Below, piece by piece: positions 47,638 through 58,752 of a stretch of 64,000 bases of DNA. Under the pieces are notes generated by a model that worked only from the letters and a program-made list of their open reading frames with translations, was not told the origin of the DNA and did no database searches. The position numbers and the translations under genes were made by a program. How positions within the stretch are numbered: position 1 is the first letter of the stretch; each line of letters begins with the position of its first letter. The DNA is from Adiantum capillus-veneris (Eukaryota > Streptophyta > Polypodiopsida > Polypodiales > Pteridaceae), in assembly GCA_014529385.2 (NCBI GenBank), contig CM043963.1:70691912-70755911 (forward strand), written 5' to 3'.

Positions 47638-50600
47638 ATGAGGATCGTCTCATGGAACGTGCAGGGACTAGGTGGGCCCCAGTTTCAGCGTCAGCGAGGC
47701 CAACTGCGTCAGGAGCTTCAACGCTACCTTGTGGGAGGAGAGATTGATCTCCTTATGCTTCTGGAGCACCATCTTTGTGAGAACCGCATTAGACGTTGTG
47801 GTTGGTTCTTGTGTGGACGATATGATACTTTTTGGTCAGCTGCTTTTGGACCTGGAGGCATCCATGGTGGGGTATGTATGACTATTGCGGACTCTTTGCA
47901 ACAGGCCATTGTGGACAGAGGGATTATTGTGCCAGGCAGGGCTTAGTGGATTACTATGTAGGTTCAGGGTGGCCTAGTGGGTTTCCTGAACATCTATGCG
48001 CCCAATGTGGCGAGTGCTCGTGTAGAGTTTTGGTCTCAGATGTTGAGTCTCTGCCGGAGGCAAAACACTAGTGCATAGGAGGGGACTTCAACATGTTGGA
48101 GGACCCTTCTAACAGGATTGGTGGTAGCCATGCTACAATGCATGGAGTTGAGCTGGCAGCTTGGGAGAGGTTTTGTATGACTCTTAGGGTTTTGGATGTT
48201 TGGCAGCACTCTGGTTTTGTGAGGCCCCTAGACAACCTTGCCTTCTCTCGGTGGACCGCAGAGTGGGAGGAGTGAATCTATCATGGATAGATTGCTTCTA
48301 CACTAGTGACCACTTTAGTGACTTAATCATTCTGGCAGGGACCTCCTTCTCGGACCATGCACTATGGGCCTCACAGTGGCAGACATGGAGAGGAGTGGGA
48401 GCACGATGCTTCGCATCCAAGAGAGGGTCTTGTTGGACTCAGCACTTAGAGAGCAGCTAGAGGCTCTCTGGACAGAGATCTTGGAGAGGTAGGATTCTCC
48501 TATTGATAGAGTGGCCTCAGGCCTAGCCCAGATTAACCGCTTTTTTCTCTAGGAGTCTCTGGCTCGCTGGGCTACAACAAGAGAGGAGGAGCAGTATCTC
48601 AGACGGGGCATTGCTTCATTATAGAGGATGAAGGAGTAGCATCCAGACATTCCCTGGCTGGAGGAGCAGTTACAACAGGCTCGACAGGAGCTTGCTAGCA
48701 CAGAGGAGAGGTGACATGAGTTTGATTTTCACCGATAGGCATCTCAGTGGACCCAGGTGGGCGACAAAGTGACTGGTGCTTTCTTTGAGGTAGTGGGACC
48801 TTGGCACTCGCATGCCAAGGTCAGTCAGTTGAGGATGCCAGACGGGCTAGTTGTTTCTGAGGCTAAGGATATGCGTGCAGTTGCTATTGACTTTTACCAT
48901 GAGTTACTGTTTGTTGCAGAGTCCCAGTCAGAGCGTCAGGATGCATGCAGGGATCAGGTTTGGGCACAGATGCCTTGTCTTGTGACTGAGGAGATGCGTC
49001 AGAGGCTTGCTACCACTTCAGCTTGAGGAGCTGCACACAGCTCTAAGGGCCCTCCCCTGTGGTAGCTGTCCAGGTGAGGATGGGTTGACTCCCAGTTTTT
49101 TCTTGGAGTACTAGTTGGCCCAGTTCTCTGTAGTGCTTTTCAGTACATTTTTCACAAAGGAGTGATGCTTGACATCATGAGTGAGGGCCTAATCTACCTC
49201 ATTCCCAAGGAGGGTGGCTCCTTGGATGAGATTTGACAGTGGCGTCCCCATCACCATCCTCAACTCAGCCTACAAAATTCTTGCCAAGGCTCTGAGTTTG
49301 AGGATTCAGCCACTTCTAGAGAGCTTTATACATGGGACTCAGACAGGATTTGTCAAGGAACGCAGTATCCTTGACAACATCTTTACCTTTTTGGAGGCTT
49401 CTACCCTGGCACGGCTCCATGGTGAGGACCTCATGATTCTTCTTCTCGATTTTGACAAGGCATACGACAGAGTTGACTGGGACTTTCTAGAGGGCACTCT
49501 ACGTAGGATGGGCTTCTCAGATGCTTGGATCAGAGTGGCGTCAGCTTTGTATAGACAGGCTCATAGTCACGTACTCTTGGCAGGAGGCAGAGTTGATCGC
49601 TTCATGCTTACACGCTCGGTCAGACACCATTGTCCTCTTGCTCCCTTCCTCTTTCTGTTCTATGCGGAGGCGATGAGCAGGTTTTTGGTGTCGCAGCAGG
49701 TGGGTCTACCGGGCTTAGCACTCCCTATTCAGGGAGATGAGCTATTGGTGGACGATGAGTTTGCCGACAACTCAACCTTGTACTTAGATGGCCAGGAGGC
49801 CCACCTTCACAGGTGTGAGCAGGCTCTGGAGACCGTCTGTTGTGCATCGGGCGCACTGATCAACTGGAGAAAGACAATGGTTTTCTCGGTTGGTAGTGCT
49901 CCTGTGCCCGATTAGATGCCAGGAGAGGGTTTTAGGTGGATTCCCCCAGGGACTGGAGTTCAGTACTTGGGCTATCAGGTGGGTTTGGACTTGTCTCCCG
50001 AGCAGTAGATTGCTCCCCTTCTCCTGTCTATCAGGAGAAAGTTGTTACATTGGAGCTCATCACGACTTTCTTTGGCTGACAGAGTAGTAGTTGCCAACCA
50101 GGTGTTGTTGGCAACTATGTGGTACATCACTTCTTGCTGGATCTTCTTGAGTTCTTATATCATCTAGGTAGAGAGGCTAATGAGGAACTTCCTTTGGTTA
50201 GGACGTGACACTCAGATAGCCCGAGCCAAAGTGGCTTGGCAGGTCATCACTCTTCCTTGTTCACAGGGAGGGCTTGGGATTATTGATCTAGCATAGCAGA
50301 GCAGAGCCCTTCTTGGGAAGTTCATCGTTAGAGGACTTCTTCCAGGTGAGGATCCCTGGAAGGAATTCTTGCTATAGCGGCTTCGTGCTAGCGTGCCTCA
50401 GGCAGAAGGCCCTTGGCAACCTTCGACTAGATGGATCTTTACAGAGATGCGAAGAGTTGGTTTGAGAAAGAGACTGGAGGACCGCTTCGCTGTGAGCTTG
50501 CTTCGACCTTGGGAGCTCTTGCGTCATGGCCTAGAGCAGAGACAACCTACGTGCATGGAGGAGCGCCTATGGCAGCCCCTCGTTGGGAACCCCATGGTTA

Positions 50601-51979
50601 GCACTCAGAGAGGCCACTTGCTAGGTAGTCGTCCTCATGGTTCCTCGGGTCCCATGGCAGTGGGTCCAGCGCGCTCTTTAGGTGACTGGCTAGAGTTCAC
50701 AGGTTTTTCAGAGGAGGTGCAGAGTCTCCAGCTACTACAAGGCATGAGAGGGGTGCAGAGCATGTGCCAGGACATCTCAGAGTCAGTTCTAGCTGAGTGG
50801 CTCAAGCCTCTCGAGCCAGTAGCACCTCGGTGGATGGGAACCTTCACACGGCTGGAGTTTCTCATCTCACTCAGGGCCTGCTCAGAGACTGTTCCATCCC
50901 TTTTCTTAGAGCTCCAAGAAGGGGGACGCCTTTAGCGAGTTGCAGTAGAGGCCCCGCATGTGGCAGAGTGTTGTTTTCAGAGGATCCGAGTAGTGGGCAT
51001 CCGTGGGAGGACTTGTGCCATAGATCCTGGCCCAGCAGCTCTTGAGACTGGACACTGGAGGCTGTGGGGTTGGGAGCGTTGTCCATTGGAACGAGTACAG
51101 TGGGATCCTGGTGAGTGGATATGGAGGGATCCCTTCTCTTTTGCAGACCATCTAGGAGTCTCGTTCTTTCAGTACACTGTTCGTGTGGGATGTCATATAC
51201 TAGCAGCATAAAGAGAGGCCCGCCCCGCTGCAGCACCTCATTGGCAGGAGGCGAGTCTCACAGATGAGTTCTTGATAGCATTTTGGGAGAGCTTGTGGGA
51301 CTCCAGACAACCCAGGCGTGTCACCTTGTTTCAGTGGGTGGCTGGTCGCACACAGAGCTACAGCAATTGGGAGCTGGCTAGTGCATAGTGGTCTCTCGGC
51401 TGCATGTGCAGCTTGCGACTATCTTGTGGAGAGTCAGTGTCACTGTCTTCGGGACTGTCCCTCGGCCCAACAGGTGTGGCTACGAGTTCTTCGGCTGATG
51501 CCTGCTGTCTCCATGGCTTGACAGTACACATGGAGAGCAGCGTCTTGGTCCACCCTCACGGGCACGGCACTTCAGTTTGAGCTATCCTTCACCGGCGGCA
51601 GGATGATAGTGATGCAAGAGGGGTGACCTACACTCCAGCCTGCTACAGAGCTTACTCCACAGGAGTGGTGCAGTGAGAGAGAGGAGTGTTGGGAACTCAT
51701 TAGTGGAATGACACTCTGGTTCATCTGGCCGGCCCGTTGTTTTTGCATCTCTGATGCTCGCCCTATGCCACCAGTAGAGACTGTACGCGATTTTTGGCTA
51801 GAGCTGATCCACACTCTCAGAGGACAGCTCGAGGGACTACAGGGCAGCTCCCACCACATGCGAGAGTCTTTCCTATGACTCTGGCGTCCTGGGCCTTTGT
51901 ACACCATGGTCCAAGGTGTACTTCGATGGCACTACCGACCACCTGTGTGTCTTTTCCCTCCCCCCATTTCTTGATTTAG
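47638..51979 (+). pseudogene. LINE ORF2: endonuclease, reverse transcriptase, zf-RVT
   Basis: ATG 47638 begins MRIVSWNVQGLGGPQ, the start of the APE-like endonuclease. GFLNIYAPN and GGDFNMLEDPSNRI (about 48075-48110) follow. RT motifs are PITILNSAYKILAKAL, GFVKERSILDNIF, LLLDFDKAYDRVDW and a catalytic box reading FADN instead of FADD (about 49770). The tail has FQWVAGRTQSY and CAACDYLVESQCHCLRDCP, the zf-RVT signature, and ends at 51979. I count at least 15 in-frame stops, 13 of them TAG, plus about four frameshifts (near 48065, 49025, 49245 and 51385). The protein would nick and copy RNA at the target site. It is inactive here. Confidence 0.9.
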
Positions 51980-52115
51980 CCCCATTGTACATATGTTGGT
52001 TTTTTCATTGGGAGAGTCTCCCACCATGGTTGTTGTAGCCCTCTCTTGAAGAGGTGGTTGTAGCCCTATGGGCAGTTTCAGTAACTAAGAAAAGGATCTT
52101 TTTCTCAAAAAAAAA

Positions 52116-52131
52116 AGGTCCTGGAATGAGT
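52116..52131. repeat. LINE target-site duplication, right copy
   Basis: The second exact copy of aggtcctggaatgagt, directly after the A tail. The hAT N-terminal coding sequence resumes here. Confidence 0.93.
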
Positions 52132-52288
52132 GTGGCACCTTACTACCAACCTTCTGCTTCCCTTTATTGGAAGCTCCATCGTTTGATCCTTCATCACCAG
52201 TCGATGGGTGATTAAAAGTAGCTACACTGATGTTTTGAGAACATGCATTAGTGTCCATGATAAGTTCACAAGCCCCCTCTGCATTCAT

Positions 52289-53276
52289 ACAATCACAAAA
52301 ATGTTAGGTTTTTTAAAAATTAGATTTAATTGAAATTTTGTATAATAAGGTAAAATAATTTACATATAAAATAAAACAAAAAGGAACATGAAATTGGTGG
52401 TAATGAGGAGCACTCCATTCCAACAATAGAAATGAGTAGACAAGTAAGCCGGGAGCTCTCCATTCCAACCATGATTCAACAAGTAGGCCAACCTACTTTT
52501 TTTGTCACTCTATCATGTGTGGAGCAAAGATGGAAGCCATTGCATGAATGTCTTACTATGCTCAATCCACAAATCAACAAATCTGATTTTCAAACTACTA
52601 CTCAATTTATTTGTGCATTGGTGCGTGTTGATCCTATCATTACAGCTTGATACTATGTCCATAGATTTCACTCAAGAAGGAGTTGAAACAAAATTTAAAA
52701 ATACTTGGCCAAATCATGGATTTCTTCTTCCTTCACTGAATTTCAACATAGGGGAACTTAGCATGACCATGGATTAATTTTGGATTAATTAACAATCCTA
52801 CTTCCTTCAAACAACTATTAACAACAAATTAAAGAAACAACAACCATTTATAATTCAATGCTTGACCATATTTGGGTGAGGAGCCAACAACCTCACTACA
52901 TCTGCGACACAAGATTTTGCATTTGGTCGGATCATTCAACCACATATATACTACAACCAAAATAAACTCCATTACAAGACCAAAGACCACCAGAGGGGAC
53001 ACCTCCCTTCCCTCCCCCCCCCCCCCCCCCAACCACCCAAAAGCGAAGAAAATCCGAGTTCTCCTCATGCCAAACAATAACAATTCCTCCAACTAAGTAT
53101 TGTACTTCAACACTACCTACCTCGAAACCTTGTTCCACTCGTTCCACCATGTGTACCAAATACAAATTTTGTAATTTACTACCATTTTGTCAATATAGTT
53201 TTTTCCTCGATCTCAAATCTAAGCATGAGTACACAACAATTCTTTTGTCTCTGAAATCTTCTTCTTCAATGCAATT
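52289..53276. other. 5' flank of hAT and unassigned DNA
   Basis: AT-rich sequence. A 33-base motif with gagcactccattccaacaat is repeated at 52405-52475 in diverged form (gagctctccattccaaccat). A poly-C run lies at 53016-53032. It probably contains the 5' end of the hAT element, but no terminal inverted repeat was identified. Confidence 0.4.
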
Positions 53277-53932
53277 TTGATCCAAAAAAAAGACCTCGTG
53301 TTTTTATCACTAGTCGCCCCAAGACATGCCTTTTCTGTTTGGGGGATGGGCACTGGCGATTCGAGTGTATTGAAGCTATGGAATATGATCGAAAGAAGCA
53401 GGAACGAGCTGCAGGGAAACAGCCTAGTGTGGCTATGGTTCAGATTGAAGGATTGGAGGAGTCTAATCCAGTGGTTTCATTAATCACGTGATCGGGTAAA
53501 AATGTGGTTCCAACACCCGATGTAAAGATTTTGGATTGGACGGCTCAGAAAGAAGTGCGGAAAAAGACTGTGTCCTGGTTGCCACAGTCCGCACCACCAT
53601 TGAAATCATCAGGACCATCGACCGTGGGCCTGGAAATAAAGGAAGGAAAAGTTGGAAATAAGGATGATATTAGAGAAGAGGAGGATTGGAATTCAGTTTG
53701 GAAAGAGGTCCTCATGTCGCTAATACAAGTACCTCTGGGTTCATTACTGAAATTGGTCCCGTATTTTCATAAGGCATTGCTGCGACAAAAGTCTACAGAG
53801 CTGAGAGAAGTCTCCATCCGGAAAGTTGAAAGCGAGGAGGATGATTCAGCCCCGTTGCCGGCAAATAGGTTTCAAAGTGAAGGAAGAGAGGTCTTTATAC
53901 AAGGCCAAAAGCACAAGTCAAGAATAGGGTGA
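53277..53932 (+). pseudogene. Zinc-knuckle, gag-like ORF fragment
   Basis: A plus-strand coding stretch opens with CLFCLGDGHWRFEC, a perfect C-X2-C-X4-H-X4-C knuckle. A charged region of about 200 residues follows (EGLEESNPVVSLIT, a TGA, VPTPDVKILDWTAQKEVRKK) and ends at 53932. Knuckle plus Lys/Glu-rich tail is typical of retroelement gag or LINE ORF1. It does not match the knuckles of the other elements in the window, so it belongs to another family. No RT is attached. Confidence 0.5.
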
Positions 53933-54359
53933 GCAAAGAGAGACAAGTTGGCGCACGTCTGTGGCTTTTTTTTATATAAATTATTTTTTGACTTTTTTTT
54001 TTCTTATGGACACGGATTTAGATGCACGATTTAGAGAGACTAAGTAGAGGCTTGACTTCCAAGAAAAGAGCTCTAACTAAGCTCCTCCTCTTTTTTCTAA
54101 AAAGACTCTTTCTTTCCTCAAAACAAGCCTTTTCTTTTTGGTGATCAACTCTCCCACTTACCATTCAATTTTTACATCAAATTGACCATCCAAGCAGTGT
54201 CTGGCCAACTAATGGAAACCGTAGCTAAACTATGTCACACCGTAATATCCCGACATAATTATGATTTTCCAATACTGTCAATTAAACATGTTAAATCAAA
54301 ATTCGATGAAATAGATATTGAAATTTATTTTTCTTATTTTTAGAAGAGACCCAAAAATT
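53933..54359. other. AT-rich spacer, no gene
   Basis: Poly-T and AT-rich DNA between the gag-like fragment and the G1 copy. Nothing further recognised. Confidence 0.4.
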
Positions 54360-56214
54360 GGGAATCTTACAACCAAGTAGACTTTGTCACTCTACTTTGG
54401 GAGAATGAAATGGACTAACGAGTAGACATGCTTGTGGAAACTTTGTCTCCCAAGCACCAAATGGATTAGTCATCCATCTTGGAAAGATGTTGTAGGGTCA
54501 AAAGGGATCCTCTACCCACTACGAAAGATTGAATAACGACTAAGGCTTTATCTCTTCTACCTCATAGTCGAGGATGACTATGATTTCAAGAGAGAGGAAA
54601 TGTCATAAAATCTAATATCTAACCAACCCAAATGATTTTCTCATATTAAACTGATCATTTAATGTGAGAGAATAAACAAGAACAAGGGTTAGACTATAGA
54701 TATGTGCTTACAAATCTATCTCAACACAGGGCCAATGGTAACGGGGTCCAAATGAGGGATAGTTTTTCAAAGAGAAAGGCTAACCAATGGAGCTTAAAAG
54801 ACCTTTAGGTTAGCTTCATTAAAGACCTACAAAGGTTAGTGTAAAAGTCCTTTGATCTTAGGTAAGCTAGGGACTGAGCTTGCGATGGGAATCCGGCCCA
54901 AGCTTAAGGTGCTTGAGGTGCTTGTCATGCTTGATGACTAAGGTTCTTGAGGTGCTTGTTGTGCTTGATGAGTAAGGTGCTTGAGGTGATTGTTGTGCTT
55001 GATGACTAAGGGGTGCTTGAGGTGCTTGACGTGCTTGCCGACGAGGGAGCTTGAGGTGCTTTGTCATGCTTGCTGACTAAGGTGCTTGGGAGTAAGGCGT
55101 GCAAAAGTTAACAACTATCCCTACAAGCAGGGGACAAGCCCTACAAGAGAGGGTAGAGAGAGAACACACACACCCTCACACAAGGTAAGCTTGGGTAAAA
55201 CAAAGTATATAGGACACTGTCAAGTCCCTCTTCATATTGCCCTCATCATGTGCCTAAAGCCTATTGGTTGGCCTCCCAAGGAGTCAATGATAAATTAGTT
55301 AATTTAATTAATTGTTTTAGAATTTATCAATTCCTCTCTCTAAAAGGGGAAAGGGGGACACTTGTCCCAAGGCTACCCTTGTTGCTTGATATGCCCCTGC
55401 ATATGATTGGCTAGGCTTGGATAGGTCCATTGATCTTCAATCATGAGCTACAAGCGGGGGGGGGGGGGGGGGTTCGGCCAAAGCAAGCTAGGGGGTTTCT
55501 TGAGGGGTATACTCTCCCACACACACTCTCACACACACTCATTGTGTGAAGTAAAAAGTGCAAGAGCTCCACCTCCTTCTCCAAACTAGTAGAGAAATTG
55601 AGAGCCTACACCAACACTCTTGGCTATGGAATGCAAGTCTAACCAAGAGCCATGCTTCAATGATTAATATTGCCATCTTCTCCATCTTCATTACTATGCT
55701 ATTATGTATGCTAGCAAGAAGAGTGATGATAAGGGAGGAGCTAATTCTTTCTCCTATGAAATGTTTCTTCTTTCTCTTTCCTACCCTCATTCCCCACTAG
55801 CTCTCTCCACCTTCAAAGGTGTTTGAGACCTTGGGACTGATGCTTGGGATAGTTAACGCTTTCCACAAAGTTTATGTTATGCTTGTGATGCATGAAGCTT
55901 TCCATCTTCATTGCATCACCTAGGTCACAAAGAACACAAAGTTTGTATTGTACCAAGTCTCTCTTGATGGGAGAAACTATAATAAAAATGCCTAATGGAG
56001 GGGGGACAGGTTCCACACAAATCCGGTCGTCAACTGTTGTCATGTTCTTTAAACTCTCTCTCTTGCAAAAGTATTGTTCATGCCAAGTTAGCTAAATGCT
56101 ATGTTTATGTTGCCACCATCAATTAAGTCATCCTCTATGCTCATAAAGTAATTTCACAAAAGTACTTTCTCTAATTTCCGCTACTCTCAAAGTTAATAGG
56201 CCATTTTCATTACA
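54360..56214 (+). mobile_element. Truncated G1 gypsy, copy D: 3' UTR plus LTR, plus strand
   Basis: 3' UTR homology runs 54360-54600 and ends in the polypurine tract caagagagaggaaa. The LTR starts TGTCATAAAATC at 54601 and ends CATTACA at 56214, so it is inverted relative to copies C and B. LTR length is 1614 bp. It contains expanded minisatellite units (54890-55090) and a run of about 18 G (55456-55473) at the place where copy C has poly-C. The body of the element is missing. Confidence 0.8.
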
Positions 56215-56507
56215 TGCAGAGCATTGATGTACATCCTAGCTCTAAGGATGTAGGTGGTCTTGAGCATGTTTCAGGTTTTCGTAGTAGGGTTGCTATTGCT
56301 AGAGCTATGTTTCCTATGGCTGAGCAAGCTCATTAGGATGTTAGAGATGCTGACGAGCTCAAAGTGTAATATAGACCTCGACGGTCTCAAACGCCAGGAG
56401 CCCGATGCACGCCGAGCTAGCCATGGTGAAATGAACAGGGGGCACCACCTAGCTTTGAGCGGCTAGGATGCGAATAATAGTGATTTGAAATAACAAAATC
56501 ACTACAC

Positions 56508-56570
<63 letters not shown>

Positions 56571-56610
56571 CGCAGGTGATGAAAACCCCTCGGAGTGTGA
56601 GGGAAAAATC
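56215..56610. other. Unassigned sequence with (GA)n
   Basis: A coding-like stretch (HPSSKDVGGLEHVSGFRSRV, 56229-56300 region) directly abuts the LTR end and is interrupted by TAG and TAA. It may be the interrupted target of copy D. A (GA)n run lies at 56511-56567. Confidence 0.4.
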
Positions 56611-56976
56611 ATTTAATGATTTACAAAAACCTTATCTTCAACGAGGTGGCAACCATGGTGGTAGAGAGAGATAGTGAGCCTATGGTGCGTTCTATAGAGG
56701 TGACTCACGAGCACGGAGATTTCTACTATTGTGAGTGTGTGGGCGACCATTGGAGTCAAGGTGTAGACATGGCTTCTTCCCATAGTGCTAATGATTTAAT
56801 GATTTACAAAAACCTTATCTTCAACGAGGTGGCAACCATGGTGATAGAGAGAGATAGTGAGCCTATGGTGCGTTCTATAGAGGTGACTCACGAGCATGGA
56901 GATTTCTACTACTGTGAGTGTGTGGGCGACCATTGGAGTCAAGGTGTAGACATGGCTTCTTCCCATAGTGCTAATT
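56611..56976 (+). repeat. 183-bp tandem duplication in an open frame
   Basis: Units 56611-56793 and 56794-56976 are nearly identical. The period of 183 bp equals 61 codons, so the plus-strand frame 56616-57071 stays open across both (NEVATMVVERDSEPMVRSIE, then EHGDFYYCECVGDHWSQG). The few differences I see (for example gtggtagag/gtgatagag, cacgg/catgg, attgt/actgt) are transitions. Whether it is translated is unknown. Confidence 0.7.
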
Positions 56977-57071
56977 TTCCAAAATGCTACACTAAGATCC
57001 TTCCTCCCTTGATGCAAGTGTTTCCAGTCCCCTCCCGCCAAAATGCTACCAAGTACTTACCCCCCCGATAG

Positions 57072-57367
57072 TGACCTCTTAGTGCCTTTTTATAGGTGTA
57101 GGTTGCATTAGGTTAGGGTAATCTGATTAGATTTAGGGCCCTAATCAGGAGAGACAAAGAAAGGAGTTGGGCCTAGATGGTTGACGTTGCTTTGTTTTAG
57201 GAGAATTTAAAATAATATCTCCTAGGTGGGCCTTTGTGACCATCACCTAGAGAGAGGTGGAAATTTACAATGGGTTTTTTACAGTTTTTGGCTTGAAATT
57301 GGAAAATAATAATAACCTACGGATATTATTGCAACGATATGTCGTGGATGAGATGCCGGTGAATGGC
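57072..57367. other. Flank of family-A gypsy, nothing recognised
   Basis: About 300 bp outside the LTR. No ORF and no matching duplication could be paired, because the far end of the element is unclear. Confidence 0.4.
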
Positions 57368-57953
57368 TGTTAACCCTCACGGCTCACAGATACCCTATCA
57401 CCTACGACGCACGTTGTATTATTTACTTGTAGAGTCAGGTATCGGGCTTGTCGGTCCAATAGGAAAAGGGTAAGAGTGATCGCCGATGAGAGGCGCACTC
57501 TAACAAGAACATTCAAGGGATTAGTTGGCTAAGCATGGGCGCCCAAATGTGAATGGGGTGAGCTCATATAAAAGTCAACTAAACCTAAAATTCACTCATT
57601 CTCTCATTTGTGAAATTGAAGAGTGCTCTTGCTCCATGTCCATCTTCTTCTTCTTCATCTCCTTGTGTATGTGTGAGAGAGTGAGAGAGAGGGAGAGAGA
57701 GGGAGTGTGTGTGTGCGATCGAGCATTACGAAGGCACGACGATGACGAAGTGGTTGAGCACGGCGTAGCGGCGTCTCCCTCTTCTTCGCGGCGAGGAATC
57801 CTCCACAACAGGAAGCGTAGAGCGGTGAGTGACACACCAACGCCATCTTTGAGCTTGCTAGTTTAGGCTTTGTTGTGTGCTTGGAGCCATCTGTGGCTCG
57901 CACACACTGTATCGACAAGTTCCTTGCATTGACACGTGCGACATACGCGCACA
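57368..57953 (+). repeat. 5' LTR of right family-A gypsy (586 bp)
   Basis: It starts TGTTAACCCTCACGG and ends GCGCACA, homologous to 2713-3287 in inverted orientation. It contains an interrupted (GA)n/(GT)n stretch near 57675-57715 where the left copy has pure CT/CA dinucleotides. Confidence 0.88.
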
Positions 57954-57957
57954 TTTT

Positions 57958-57975
57958 TGGCGCCGCTGCCGGGGA
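57958..57975 (+). other. Primer binding site, tRNA-Asp type
   Basis: TGGCGCCGCTGCCGGGGA starts four bases after the LTR. It is identical to the site in the left copy and complementary to plant tRNA-Asp. Confidence 0.92.
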
Positions 57976-58752
57976 ATGCCATACACTAAGCTTGAATGGC
58001 ACTCTTTGCTTCTTTCGTGGTGCAATTTCAATTGTAGGAAGGGTAGGGAAGGAGTGTGTGTGTGTTGAGAAGAAGGATTTTGTGTTATACTGTGTTTTTT
58101 TTTGTTAATGGAGTTTTCAAAGGTACTGTGTTTATCTCTGTGTATTAAAGTTGTTAGTTTTCTTTGTTAATGGAGTTTTCTTTGTTAGTACTGTGTTGTG
58201 TACTAAGGTTGTTAGTTTTCTGTGTACAGTAAGTAGGAAGTAGATCTGTGAGAGTTAATAGAGTGTGTTAGTGTGTAACGGTAGGTGTATTAGTTAGAAG
58301 TAGGTAGATAGAGTGTGTGTGTGCTCTCGCGTAGGCCACGGCGACCTTATCTTTTATTATTAAAAAATAATAAAAATTAAAAAAATTAAAAAAAAAATTA
58401 AAAAAAATAAAAATTTAAAGGTAGGATGAGGATCGGGAATATCTCCCAGACCCAAACCCAAGCTCACGCTCAAGCCTAGGCCTTAGTCGCCTTTTAAAAT
58501 TACGAGTTTTAGCTTCACACGTAGCTAAAAATCGATTTTTTGAGGGCCAACGAAACTTCAGATGCCCGAAAATTGTGCTGTAAAGTACACAGTGACCCTC
58601 TAAGTGATACGCTTGTTTCGAGCTATCACACACTTTAATAAAAAAAAATCAAACATTAAAAAACATTAAAAACGTAAAAAACACGAGTGAAAACGGACGC
58701 TTAAAAAAGTAAGTGGTTAACCTTCGAGGGGGCTTCCTATGCGCCAAGCCCA
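57976..58752 (+). other. Leader of right family-A gypsy
   Basis: Non-coding leader. The blocks around 58560-58640 (gctgtaaagtacac, gatacgcttgtttcgagctat) match the left copy at 1850-1935. A/T low complexity lies at 58360-58420. The last part joins gag internally: compared with the left copy, some 340 gag codons are missing at about 58705-58750. Confidence 0.7.

Larger units (their letters stand above)
45335..52115 (+). mobile_element. Full-length LINE (L1-type, plant zf-RVT class), 6.8 kb
   Basis: The element is flanked by perfect 16-bp duplications and ends in a short A tail (aaaaaaaaaa at 52107-52116). It has a C-rich 5' region with homopolymers, ORF1 (45797-46594 and beyond), a proline-rich link, and ORF2 with endonuclease, reverse transcriptase and a zf-RVT tail. 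Both ends being present shows it was not 5'-truncated on insertion. It lies in antisense orientation to the hAT transposase. GC content is visibly higher than its surroundings. Confidence 0.93.
43220..52288 (-). pseudogene. hAT transposase pseudogene, interrupted by a LINE
   Basis: The N-terminus begins at ATG 52288 (MNAEGACELIMDTNACS) and runs to HSFQD, where the LINE is inserted. Beyond the LINE, from 45318 down, come a BED-like zinc finger (WCCKLCGNKEKLGG), a DUF659 domain (CTIVNDVWSNVQRRLLINV near 44590-44650; IGEYGVGFSPPSHHQ), the hAT core (44128-44364, 43900-44106), and the Dimer_Tnp_hAT end (FEKNCNTYSYVHS near 43470, RLFSNRTKKLVYLYCN) with stop at 43220. Frameshifts and stops are frequent, among them a TAG after RVLE. 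hAT transposases act in the nucleus, cutting and pasting elements with 8-bp duplications. This copy is dead. Confidence 0.85.

Noticed and set aside
47638-51979. Alternative genetic code with TAG = Gln
   Set aside because: Many CAG codons persist in the same ORF and TAA is almost absent at Gln sites. Frameshifts and TGA are also present, and the other elements use TAG and TGA as ordinary stops. Decay through CHG deamination explains the pattern better.
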